A stretch of DNA of 41,377 bases, taken from positions 1 through 41,377 of the forward strand of contig JAPEVC010000283.1 of the NCBI GenBank assembly GCA_027946555.1, written 5' to 3'. This document shows positions 1 through 8,724 of this stretch, piece by piece (position 1 is the first letter of the stretch; each line of letters begins with the position of its first letter). Position numbers and translations under genes: made by a program. Source of the stretch: Gnomoniopsis sp. IMI 355080. Its lineage: Eukaryota > Ascomycota > Sordariomycetes > Diaporthales > Gnomoniaceae. The notes beneath the pieces are model-generated. The model searched no databases. It saw only the letters and a list, made by a program, of their open reading frames with translations, and was not told the origin of the DNA.

Positions 1-315
1 GGGGTGCTCCGGGCTGACCGGAGGGAGGCCAAGCTTTCGGGTTTCCGCTGGTGTGTGTATTAACTTCACTAGAAACATACCCGTGCATATACAGCCGCGT
101 TGAGATCCACTCTTAGTATCATAATCTCACGAGGGATGTCCTCCGCGAAGGAATATGCCATTATTTCCTGTGAGGCGATCAGCGACAAGGGCGTGAGAAA
201 TGTCTCAGTCTTAATGGATAGACCTTAATATGAAGCGATGCAGCAATTGGCTCCAATTCTTCAGTGTTGCCAGTGTGTGTGTGTGTGTGTTGGTTGCGAC
301 AAGCTTGTGTTGCGT

Positions 316-335
316 GGAACATACTAGAACCTTCC
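316..335 (+). promoter_or_regulatory. Gapped heat-shock element
   Basis: Units GGAAC, AGAAC and CTTCC are arranged as nGAAn, a 5-bp gap, then nGAAnnTTCn. This is a gap-type arrangement known to bind heat shock factor. It lies 411 bp upstream of the favoured start codon of the small heat shock gene. Assignment is by pattern and context only. Confidence 0.4.
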
Positions 336-509
336 ATGATGATCCATCTGCAGATGGTGATGGCCTCATACGACGTTGCAGGAAACATCTAGCATCTTCT
401 GTCACGCCATATTTCTTGCTTTCCAATGCGTTAGAACACTCTAGGCTTGACGACAAGCTTCTAAATTCTAGACACGATTGAAGGATTACGCATAGCTGCA
501 ACCTCGTGG

Positions 510-533
510 TTTCGATGGGTTTCGCAAGCTTCG
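510..533 (+). promoter_or_regulatory. Step-type heat-shock element
   Basis: TTC triplets lie at 511, 521 and 530, roughly every 10 bp, with a fourth at 546. This matches the step-type element (nTTCn units separated by 5 bp), with the third unit one base short of ideal. It ends about 20 bp before the TATA box, the position expected for a heat shock factor site. Confidence 0.45.
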
Positions 534-553
534 ACAAGAGTCTCATTCGCAAG

Positions 554-560
554 TATAAAT
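554..560 (+). promoter_or_regulatory. TATA box of small heat shock gene
   Basis: TATAAAT lies 192 bp upstream of the ATG at 746. It would place transcription initiation at about 585-620, leaving a leader of roughly 130-160 bases. Whether the out-of-frame ATG at 589 is included depends on the exact start. Confidence 0.5.
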
Positions 561-637
561 CTGCCGTAAACCTCCCATTCTACCAGCCATGACTTCTCAT
601 CACCAGACACAACACAAAAACAAAAACAAAGAGCTTC

Positions 638-745
638 ATGCACTCTACTACACGAACAATTTCAAAGCGAATTCCTCGAACACTTCGCATCTGCCCACAA
701 AGAATCTCTACCACATCTACTCGACCACTCACCACAACTTCCAAA
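638..745 (+). other. Possible N-terminal extension of the small heat shock protein
   Basis: The frame stays open upstream of the main start to an ATG at 638. The 36 extra residues contain many Arg, Ser and Thr, two Lys and no Asp or Glu, which resembles a mitochondrial targeting sequence. The DNA here is a G-poor leader, which by itself makes acidic codons rare, so the resemblance may be an artefact. Confidence 0.3.
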
Positions 746-1390
746 ATGTCTCTGTTCCCACGATCCTACTTCTCTCCTGAGGCTTCCTTCACGCCTCTCT
801 TCCGTCTCCTCGACGACTTCGACAACTACTCCCGCGAGGTCGCCCCCAACCGCCAAGGTGACAATGCTTCCCGCAGCCGGCTGCCCACCTTCTCCCCACG
901 CTTTGACGTAAAGGAGACGGAGACCGGCTACGAACTACACGGCGAGATCCCTGGCGCCGAGAAAGACAACATTTCCATCGAGTTCACCGAGCCCCAGACC
1001 ATTGTCATCTCAGGCCGCACCGAGCGTTCCTACACTTCGGGAACCCCGCCGGCCGGTCTCGTTGAGGGCGGCAACACCACGAGCGGCGCCATCACGGACG
1101 GCAAAGACAAGAACTCCCACAAGGCTACCGTTGAGGACGAATCCGCCCAAAAGGCCAAGGAGGCGGGCTCTGAGGTCACCAAGGCAGACCAGCAGGGCAA
1201 GCAGGAGCAGCAAAGGCCCAAGGAGCGCTTCTGGGTTTCTGAGCGCAGCGTGGGCGAGTTCTCACGGACCTTCAGCTTTCCTACACCAGTCAATCAGGAG
1301 GCCGTTTCAGCGAATTTGAAGGATGGTGTTTTGAGTGTCGTCGTTCCGAAGGCCACCAAGAAGGAGGCCAAGCGCATCACTGTCAACTAA
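746..1390 (+). CDS. Small heat shock protein (Hsp20/alpha-crystallin family)
   Basis: Single-exon protein of 214 residues; an ATP-independent holdase chaperone that keeps unfolding proteins soluble during stress. The opening, with an FxPLFRLLDDFD block at about 17-26, is typical of fungal Hsp30-type proteins. The first half of the alpha-crystallin domain spans about 50-95 (PRFDVKETETGYELHGEIPG). A hydrophilic, Lys/Glu/Gln-rich insert of about 70 residues (96-165) follows, then the second half (about 168-201, with LKDGVLSVVVP). The tail ends in RITVN, resembling the I-x-I/V oligomerisation motif. The ATG at 746 has an A-rich context and matches the family's usual start. An in-frame ATG at 638 would add 36 basic residues. 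Heat-shock elements and a TATA box upstream fit stress induction. The family is clear; the substrates are not. Confidence 0.92.
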   Translation: MSLFPRSYFSPEASFTPLFRLLDDFDNYSREVAPNRQGDNASRSRLPTFSPRFDVKETETGYELHGEIPGAEKDNISIEFTEPQTIVISGRTERSYTSGTPPAGLVEGGNTTSGAITDGKDKNSHKATVEDESAQKAKEAGSEVTKADQQGKQEQQRPKERFWVSERSVGEFSRTFSFPTPVNQEAVSANLKDGVLSVVVPKATKKEAKRITVN

Positions 1391-2739
1391 GCTGCTCCCT
1401 TCCCCTTACATCACTTAGAACCTTGTTTTACCTCACCACATCTATTTACGATGATTTTCTTTCCTTAACGAGTCATGGTCTGACGATGGAGCTGGAGCGT
1501 TTGGCATAGCATTTTTTGGGAGATTGCATTGTTAATTTTCTAAATGTAGTTAGTTATTGGGATACCATTATAACTTTGAAAATTCATCAATTTTATAGCA
1601 ATTTCTCTTGATGGCTCCCCTGACACTGCCTAAGTTCTCTTGCAACTTAACATAAAATCCCGATTGAAACTTCCACCGGTCCCAGCTGCTGGGAGTATTA
1701 TCAGTGTCTTTACCTTGTGATCAATCCAAGCGAAGTATTCCCTACGCAACAAACCTGCATCGTCTCTGGTGCCGAAAACCACACTGTAGACTGACTAGAA
1801 TTGGATTCAAGCAAAGTAGAAATAATGTCAGGAATCGAGACAAATTGGTACCATTTCATAAAACGCAAGTATGTGGTGAGGAGTGTTTAGGCTTTTAGTT
1901 TAGAAGACATTCATGCCCCGAATGGAGACACAGTGCCCTGAGAGAGCCCATTGGTGATGATAGGTGAAAAATGCATCAAATTGACTATATATGCGCGAAA
2001 GATGTTCCACAGTGTCGCTCAGAATCCCTGAACCAAAGTTGTTAATGGCTTCGAATACATTCTCCACAAATGCTTGTCATTCTTCTCATCTTTAGGCATC
2101 CATTATCAAACCCCGTGTATAAGGGTTTCCAAGTTGCGTACAGTGTGTCTCTTAACAGAGCCTGTCCTCGCCATTCGGTTGAGCCACGCCGCACAGTCCA
2201 TGTCCAAAAAATGTGTGACATCAATGTACGTAAAGACATCATAAGCGCAACCAAGCGGATATTAGCTACAAAAAGAAACAAGCCAGAGAGGGAATCATGT
2301 CGCAAAGTTGGCTGCCTTGTGTTGCTGTGGAATACCTTGGGGAAGGGCTGACGGCGGCGATGCCACTGCTGACAGAAAGGATTGTGCAGGTTCAGGTGAT
2401 GAGCTCCTAGATCGGTTCGTATGGAGCGCCCGCCATCATTTCAGCGAAATGCAAGGATTTATTTACTAGTCCAGGTGAAAGAACACGTGGTTTGTGTTGG
2501 AACCAAGTGATATTCCCGTGTAATACCAAGGCCGGCCCCGAAGCCGGCCCGCCGAGTCCACGCCGAAGCGGCCGCCGGATACCCACTTTCCGGCAGATAC
2601 CCCGGTGCGCCCTACACACAACATACGACTGCTAAAGCAAACAGAAAAGAAGCGTGAACCACATACCTTGTCGGCTCCGTCTTGAAGTGAATCAACAAGC
2701 AAAGGTCCCAAGCATAAGAGTACAGAAAACTGAATCATT
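1391..2739. other. Intergenic stretch, no gene seen
   Basis: The stretch includes the 3' untranslated region of the heat shock gene and the promoter of the dehydrogenase. A GC-rich hairpin (GGCCGGC at 2530-2536, GCCGGCC at 2543-2549, 6-base loop) stands out. Open frames near 2040-2350 on both strands have no recognisable motif and overlap one another, so I did not call them. Confidence 0.5.
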
Positions 2740-3837
2740 ATGACACCTCATCAAAGCCCCAGACTAGGATGGATAGGTTCGTCATCGATGGCTCTGTTAC
2801 AGGCGAGAACTTGGAGTCTGATAAACTACAGGTCTCGGTTCCATGGGAATTGGAATGGCCGTAAATCTTCAGAAACATCTCTCGCAATCAGGCGCTCCGA
2901 ACTTACAATACCACAACCGAACCATGTCTCGTGGCGAGCCGCTCAAGACCATCGGTGGCGAGCCGTGTTCTGGTGTAGGAGAGACCGTCACAAAGTCAGA
3001 CATAATCTTTCTATCTCTCAGTGATGACGCAGCTCTAGCCTCTACATTGGACGCCATGATACAGGAAAGCGGAGATGAGTTAGCGGGCAAGATTATCGTG
3101 GACACATCTACCGTTCACCCCTCGTCCTCAACCAAAGCAGACGCCAGGCTGGCTGAAAAGGGTTCCAAATTCGTTGCGGCTCCTGTATTTGGCGCAAGTC
3201 CTGTGGCGGCGGAGGGCAAGCTGCTATTCATCCTAGCTGGACCGGATGAGGCCATATCAGCTATAAGCCCATATCTGGTTGGTGTCATGGGCAGAGGCGT
3301 GATTCGACTCGGCAAGGACATCAAGCAATCCAGTATGCTGAAGACAGCAGGGTGAGTAAAGGTTGTCTCAGGCTGTCTTTATCTCAACGAAGCTTGACTG
3401 AAGCGTGTGCGCACAGCAATTTTATGACAGCAGCCTTCATGGAAGTCGTCGCTGAGGCTCAAGTCTTCGCAGAAAAGACAGGCTTGGGTAGTGAGGCCAT
3501 GGAGGCCTTGATTGAGCAACAGTATGGTCCTCTGCCATTGTCCATGTCGAGACGACTGACCACTGGTGCATATATGCCGGCGAAGGGAGAGAGGCCATGG
3601 TCAGATCTTAACTTGGCACTGAAGGACGTTGGGCATGGTATCAAGTGCGCGGAGGAGGCCGGTATGAAATTACCTGTAGGTGAGTTGGTGCTTGGACATT
3701 TGCAAGAGTCGAAGTTGTTCTCGGACGAACAGGGGAGGGCGCTCGATTCGAGTTCAATGTATGGGGTGTTGAGAAGGCAGGCTGGGCTGGAGTTTGAGAC
3801 ACACCTAGTGAAGAACCGGGATGTTCAGGGGGCATGA
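2740..3837 (+). CDS. 3-hydroxyisobutyrate dehydrogenase-family oxidoreductase
   Basis: NAD(P)-dependent beta-hydroxyacid dehydrogenase of 325 residues in three exons: 2740-2776, 2832-3351, 3417-3837 (introns of 55 and 65 bases). Splicing restores the Rossmann nucleotide-binding motif GLGSMGIGMAVNL at about residues 13-25, split by intron 1. The catalytic KxxxN motif (Lys183, Asn187 in KTAGN) is split by intron 2, so the gene is only readable when spliced. The substrate-binding loop reads APVFGASPVAAEGKL rather than the APVSGG form of classical 3-hydroxyisobutyrate dehydrogenase. The true substrate (3-hydroxyisobutyrate in valine breakdown, tartronate semialdehyde or another beta-hydroxyacid) is therefore open. 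No clear mitochondrial presequence is visible: the Rossmann strand starts almost at the N-terminus, suggesting a cytosolic enzyme. Family sure, substrate unsure. Confidence 0.9.
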
Positions 3838-4250
3838 CAGTGTTTTGTGAAAGGTTCAGTCACGTTGATATGGAATTCCAAATGCTGGAGGATCCCTCGA
3901 TCAACTTCAGATTCTCCTCCAAACATATCAAAGCGGCACACATAAGCGAACCGAGATGCAAAGTACGAAGTTCCAACCAAGTTCCAAGATGACAGATACA
4001 ATCTGCAGTCTTTATGGGAACCAAATCGCGATGCTCGCAAGCCTCTTGCTCGCAATTCAAATCGTCTCAAGAATACCTTTTACTCGGATAGGAGAGAATT
4101 GATCAGCCGCTATTCATCTCGATAGATAAAAAGAAAACTCTCTGTAAATAGGGCCTACCCGGGTGTGAAATTTACGAGAGCTGTTGGAGTATGCATTACA
4201 TGAGGTATATAGTATTCTGAATGAAACCCTTGGTAACTGGTGTTCAGTAA
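3838..4250. other. Intergenic stretch before the tRNA gene
   Basis: 3' flank of the dehydrogenase followed by A/T-richer DNA upstream of the tRNA. No gene or motif of note was seen. Confidence 0.5.
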
Positions 4251-4335
4251 GGGGTTATAGCGCAGTGGTAGCGCGTCCGCTTTGCATAGTTGCCTGAATT
4301 GCGGAAGGTCCAGTGTTCGATCCACTGTTTCTCCA
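4251..4335 (+). tRNA. tRNA-Ala (anticodon TGC) with a 13-base intron
   Basis: The cloverleaf can be drawn as follows. The acceptor starts GGGGTTA; T8 and A9 follow; the D stem is GCGC/GCGC; the anticodon stem is TCCGC/GCGGA with TGC at 4283-4285; the T arm is CAGTG/CACTG with loop TTCGATC; the acceptor 3' strand is TTTCTCC and the discriminator is A. The intron (4287-4299) lies after position 37, the standard place in eukaryotes. The acceptor has a G3-U70 pair, the identity element for alanyl-tRNA synthetase, which supports Ala. The 5-68 and 6-67 pairs are U-U mismatches, so the stem is weaker than usual. Internal A and B boxes are intact and a T5 terminator follows, so the gene should be transcribed by Pol III. 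Confidence 0.78.
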
Positions 4336-4339
4336 CACC

Positions 4340-4344
4340 TTTTT
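4340..4344 (+). terminator. Pol III T-run terminator
   Basis: Five T residues begin 5 bases after the tRNA 3' end, the usual RNA polymerase III stop signal. Confidence 0.65.
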
Positions 4345-4747
4345 GATGTTTTGCGATCTCTATTTGCTTTGCTTGGTCTGTTTTATTTTTGTATAGATAT
4401 AAGTTTTCATGAGCAAGAAATGTTGCGATGTTCATCTAGCGGGTTGTAGATGCTTCGACCCACCTCTGCAACTGTGACGTGGACATACTACATAGTATGG
4501 CAGAGTCTTTGTGCTTCACATACCATAAGAGCTGATACATACGGTGGGCCTAGGTATAAGGTACGGGTAGTTTGCGCGTCCTTTCAGTCGTGGTTCAGAA
4601 TTGGCTGTTTGCTCGGACTCGGGGCGTATTCGGCGCCGATTTTCTCCACATTGGCGCAAGAAGGTATCCCTTCGACTCTCTAGTGGCAACTGTCAAAATC
4701 TTGTGACCCTTCTCACAAATTTCTAATCAAATGCGACGATAGCAGTA
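4345..4747. other. Promoter region of the dihydrouridine synthase gene
   Basis: No gene seen. It holds an inverted CCAAT box (ATTGG at 4600-4604), about 145 bp before the first possible start codon, and one copy of the octamer CCTAGGTA (4549-4556) that recurs in other intergenic parts of the window. Confidence 0.45.
4600..4604 (-). promoter_or_regulatory. CCAAT box (inverted) upstream of DUS2
   Basis: ATTGGC on the plus strand equals GCCAAT on the minus strand. It sits at a distance from the start codon that is common for CCAAT-binding (HAP/CBC) complex sites in fungi. Motif only. Confidence 0.25.
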
Positions 4748-6102
4748 ATGATACTGCGTGTCCTCAGGTCACTCGTCATGGCTGAGGCGACTCCCAAAAG
4801 AGTACCCATCCCTCCAAGGGGCGTCGATTATCGGGGCAAAGTGGTTCTGGCGCCGATGGTGCGGTCGGGCGAACTGCCATCACGACTGCTTGCGCTGCAC
4901 TATGGCGCCGACTTGGTATGGGGTCAGTCTTCCTCTGCGCTCTTCAACTCAGACTCGGAACTTCTCATTGACGATTGGACCATATAGGGCCCGAGACTGT
5001 CGATCGCGCCATGATAGGTACGACTCGGCGCATCAACCCCATCGCCAACACAATCGACTTCGTGCGCATCCCCTCGTATGGCCAGAAGCAGCCACCACCC
5101 AACGCAAAAGAATCTGTCATTTACCGAATACACCCCGAACGAGAGGGACGCAAGCATATTTTCCAGGTCGGTACCTCGGATCCAGATCGGGCTGTTGCCG
5201 CTGCGCGCCTGGTTGCCCCCGACGTCGCGGGCATCGACGTAAATGCCGGGTGTCCGAAACCCTTTAGCACGCATGACGGCATGGGCGCCATGCTGCTCAA
5301 GACTCCAGACAAACTGGTCGCGATTTTGGAGGCGCTGGTGAAGAACATCGTACCAGAGTTTCAAATTGGCGTGAGTGTCAAGATACGGATTCTGGAGACC
5401 TCCGAGGAGACAGAGAAGTTGGTGAGAAGGTTGGTGGCGACAGGTATCACAGGTCTGACAGTGCACTGCCGGACAACACCCATGCGGCCGCGTGAGAAGG
5501 CGATCAGGGGCCAGCTGCGAATGATCGCGGACGTGTGCCGTGAAGCAGGCGTAGCGTGCTTGATGAACGGCGACGTCGAGGACCGAGATTCCTCGGTCAA
5601 ACTCATCGAGGAGTATGGCGTCGACGGGGCTATGATCGCAACCGCGGCAGAGAAGAACTCAAGTTGCTTCCGCACTAAGAAGCAAGGCGGCATGGCGACT
5701 TGGAATGAGATCACGGAGAAGTACGTCGATTTTGCAATGGACGTGGGCAACAGATTCGGCAACACAAAGTACCTTCTCAACCAGATCATACCAGGGAAAC
5801 AGCCTGCCTACAAGATGGTACAGTCTTGCAAAAGCTATAGTGCTGTTTGCGAGGCGCTGGGGTACGAGAACCTGCTTGAGAGAGCGAGGGAGGCGGATAC
5901 GGTAGCTGGACTTACGACGGGCATCAAAGTCGAGCCAAAGCCCATGCAAGGAGTTTATACCAGCAAGAAGAGGAGGGGTAGCAACGCGGAGCAGGGTCAA
6001 GCTGATGACAGTACGGCGAAACGTCAGAAGGTCATAAATGGGCAGACGGGAGAGACGACATCGCTCGAAGAACCTCAGTCTGCAGTTGCGCTCTCAGTAT
6101 AA
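4748..6102 (+). CDS. tRNA-dihydrouridine synthase 2
   Basis: FMN-dependent enzyme reducing uridine 20 in the tRNA D-loop to dihydrouridine. Two exons, 4748-4922 and 4988-6102 (65-base intron), encode 429 residues. The TIM-barrel opens with VVLAPMVRSGELPSRLLA and GADLVWGPE; the latter is split by the intron, and splicing restores it exactly. The active site DVNAGCPKPFS carries the catalytic Cys147. Later blocks are VKIRI, LTVHCRTTPMRPREKA (substrate and flavin contacts), LMNGDVED and GAMIATAAEKN. The C-terminal tail from about residue 375 is basic and low-complexity (KKRRGSN), and no double-stranded RNA-binding domain like that of the animal enzyme is seen. A second in-frame ATG at 4778 has a stronger context (GTCATGG) and would give 419 residues; the extra N-terminal residues could act in mitochondrial targeting, so either start is possible. 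Confidence 0.94.
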
Positions 6103-6672
6103 TTGCACTGGTCGGATGAGATGGATCACAGCCACAGTTGCTCAATCTTCCGGTCACTTTTTGCATTGCCAGGCGTTCAGATGGAATGGAAAACTCGGGT
6201 CTAGACAACGATATCCACAGAAGGGGGCCATTTGTCCATCGGTTTCCCACTTAGCGAGGAGAAGTAAAAACAATCTCTAAGATTAGTGAAGCCAGTTCGA
6301 ATCGCACGAGTGATGTAGTTGTCGTCCCCTGGAAAGCGTTAGTGTATAGGATAGAAAGGCAATATCGTGTGCACTGTAGAAAAGACTGTGTATCGAGCCT
6401 GTAGTGCTTATTACAGGGCCGTCTGCGTCCGTCAATACAGTACATTTAGGACTCAGCACAGTGCCCTTCCACACCCCTGGCCGAGGTGTGACGTTGCTCC
6501 CATCCTCACAACACATCTCACCCTCAACTTCATCAAATCCAAACAAACAGGGAAGCGTCGAGTTCAGCTTGATTGAACACTTTACGAGCTTCCTCTTCCC
6601 AAATCACTTTGCGCTTTTTTGGAAGGAGTACCCGATGAAAGAAACATCTGCGCCAACGATTGCTAGCTCAAG
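6103..6672. other. Intergenic stretch between DUS2 and PPE1
   Basis: 3' flank of DUS2 and promoter/leader of the methylesterase gene. No further gene was seen; short open frames lack motifs. Confidence 0.5.
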
Positions 6673-8000
6673 ATGAGCGACCTGCAGAAGGCATGGGCGA
6701 AGAAAAAGTTAGAGCTCAGTGGCGCTGAGGTATTCAACGAGTTGGACGAAGAAGAAGAAGAGCAGGACGATGGCTACCTCCCAGAGTTGCCAGAGGGTCT
6801 TGACGATGATTCCTCGTCGGCCTCATCAGCCTCGTCCACCGGCACCGTCGTACCGACGCCCAGCCGAAACCTGTTTGCAAGACCATTAGGGTATGTCCCC
6901 ATTTCACAGATGGTCAGACATGGTTGCTGATTACAACGAATTAACAGAACGCCGAGGGGAGGCGGCCGGACTCTCGAGCAAATTCCGTGGACGACGTTTT
7001 TTGAAAGGGAACTATCTTTGCCCAACCAACCGGACGAAACTGGTACTCCTCGAATCACTCACCATGCTTATCTGACCTCACCAGTGGACAAAGGCCCGCT
7101 CTTTGTAATGCATCACGGTGCTGGATCATCGGGCTTATCTTTTGCCGTCTTAGGCTCTGAAATTCGGAGAAAGCTACCCTCTGCAGGCATCCTCTCGCTG
7201 GATGCTCGTGGCCATGGCTCCACTGTCACAACTGGAGATGCACCACTTGATTACAGTCTAGAGACTCTGAGAGTCGACCTTCTGTCCGTCATTCGACAGA
7301 CTCAGCTACAAATGGGCTGGAAAGCGCTGCCTCCCATCGTTCTCGTTGGCCACTCACTCGGCGGAGCAGTTGTCACAGACCTCGCCAAATCGTACGCCTT
7401 GGGCAACTCCCTGCTCGGCTACACCGTCTTGGATGTCGTCGAGGGCTCTGCTATGGATGCCTTGCAGAGCATGACGACATACCTGTCGACACGACCGACG
7501 GGCTTTGCTTCAGTTCAGGCTGGTATTGACTGGCATATACGGTCGAGGACAGTTCGGAACTCAGTTTCGGCACGAACGAGTGTGCCCGCTTTGTTGACTG
7601 AAGTACCCGGGGGCAATAGGCCGTGGAAGTGGAGGACGAATCTCGCTGCCACAGAGCCATTCTGGTCAGACTGGTTCGTTGGGCTGAGCAAGAAATTCTT
7701 AGAGGCAAAGGGCGGCAAGATGCTTATTCTGGCTGGAACGGATCGCCTCGACAAAGAATTAACAATTGGGCAGATGCAAGGTAAGTTCTTCACGACTATG
7801 GGCTAGACAATCTCAAAGCTGACTCTTCTGCAGGCAAATATGCGTTGCATATCTTCCCAGAGGCGGGACACTTCGTGCACGAGGACCAGCCCGAGAATAC
7901 GGCGATGGTGCTTGTTGACTTTTACAGGCGCAATGATCGAAGTGCACTGGTGTTGCCACCCAAAGTTTCGGATTTGCTGGCGCAGGGTAAGAGGGTCTGA
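6673..8000 (+). CDS. Protein phosphatase methylesterase 1
   Basis: Alpha/beta-hydrolase that removes the methyl ester from the C-terminal leucine of the PP2A catalytic subunit, opposing the methyltransferase Ppm1. Three exons, 6673-6890, 6948-7780 and 7834-8000 (introns of 57 and 53 bases), encode 405 residues. An acidic, Ser-rich N-terminal region (residues about 20-60, with a Glu/Asp run) precedes the hydrolase domain. Visible motifs are MHHGAGSSGLSF (oxyanion region), DARGHGST, the nucleophile elbow VGHSLGG with Ser209, LDVVEGSAMDAL with the acid Asp235, and PEAGHFVHEDQP with His363. Together these are the full catalytic triad expected for the family. LAGTDRLDKELTIGQMQGKY is a further family block and spans intron 2. 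It lies downstream of DUS2 on the same strand and is convergent with the small myristoylated-protein gene 265 bp away. Confidence 0.96.
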
Positions 8001-8265
8001 CGGAGCACGGCGCCTTGGAAGAGAACAACGTGCTGCGTATTTGGCCCAGTTTTGTGGACGGTCAAAGCTGGTGATAGACTGGTAGCTATTGTCAGAAATC
8101 GCAAGGTGTCGAGATACGCGTGGAGCAGGTCAATAATTGCAAGATGAAGCAACCTAGGTGTTATACAGTCGTTATTTCACCTGGCCCAAATGAAAGCTTA
8201 GAAGATACCCTCAAATCGCCGTCCTCCCAGAAAACACCCAATAAGCCCGTCTGCACCCTGTCGCC

Positions 8266-8724
8266 TTAGTTGTAATTCAATGTCTCAGCCCTCTGCTCTA
8301 TCAACCTGCGCTGGGCCTCATCCTCATTTGCCTTTTTGTTCACCTCATTGTCCGTCATCCCCTTCTGCTGCCGCAGCTGCTGGCCTAATTTCCCTGCCTT
8401 GGCTTTGGCAGCTTGTTCTCGTTGCTATTACACACATCAGTAACTAAATTTACCACACGAACGGACAGGAGAGAGTTTTTGACTCTCTCTCTCTCTCCCT
8501 CCCTCCCTCTTTTCTCATACCTCAGCAGCCTTACGAGCCGCCGCGCGCGGGTCGTCGCCAGCGGATGACGAAGCCTCACCAAGCGTCCGCCCCGGCCCGC
8601 CGACAACGACGCGTTTGTTCGCGGGCAGCGGTGCGGTAGGAGCCTGCACGGGCGCAGAGTCGAGGGTGCGCCCTTGGCCGGCAAAGTTGTCGTCTTTGGA
8701 TAGCTTGCCGCAGAGGGCGCCCAT
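8266..8724 (-). CDS. Small conserved-type protein, predicted N-myristoylated; function unknown
   Basis: Two exons on the minus strand (8724-8521, then 8424-8266; 96-base intron, phase 0) encode 120 residues. The start MGALCGKLSKDD fits the N-myristoylation pattern (Gly2, small residue at position 6), and Cys5 is placed for palmitoylation, so membrane anchoring is likely. A GRTL motif occurs twice (GQGRTLDSAP and GPGRTLGEAS). The C-terminal half (about 57-116) is a charged Ala/Gln/Lys/Glu-rich helix, probably a coiled coil. I recall MG-starting, GRTL-containing small proteins in other fungi, but I know no assigned function. The intron begins with a pyrimidine-rich (on the plus strand) CT/CCCT repeat. 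Frame, splice sites (GTATGAG, TAATAG) and stop agree across both exons. Confidence 0.8.
8483..8510. repeat. CT / CCCT microsatellite inside an intron
   Basis: A (CT)7 run followed by three CCCT units lies within the intron of the small myristoylated-protein gene, close to its 5' splice site on the minus strand. It is likely to vary in length between strains. Confidence 0.8.

Larger units (their letters stand above)
1..745. other. Upstream region and leader of the small heat shock gene
   Basis: No gene was supported here. The stretch holds a (GT)9 microsatellite at 273-290, two heat-shock-element-like arrays (316-335 and 510-533), a TATA box at 554-560 and, from about 590 on, an A/C/T-rich, G-poor leader typical of highly expressed fungal stress genes. 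Short open frames on both strands look like chance. Confidence 0.6.

Noticed and set aside
2530..2549. GC-rich hairpin as a regulatory RNA or terminator
   Set aside because: A single short palindrome in otherwise unremarkable intergenic DNA; no transcript context to support a function.
6280..6320. B-box-like AGTTCGAATC suggesting a second tRNA
   Set aside because: No pairing T stem, no anticodon arm or A box at a suitable distance.
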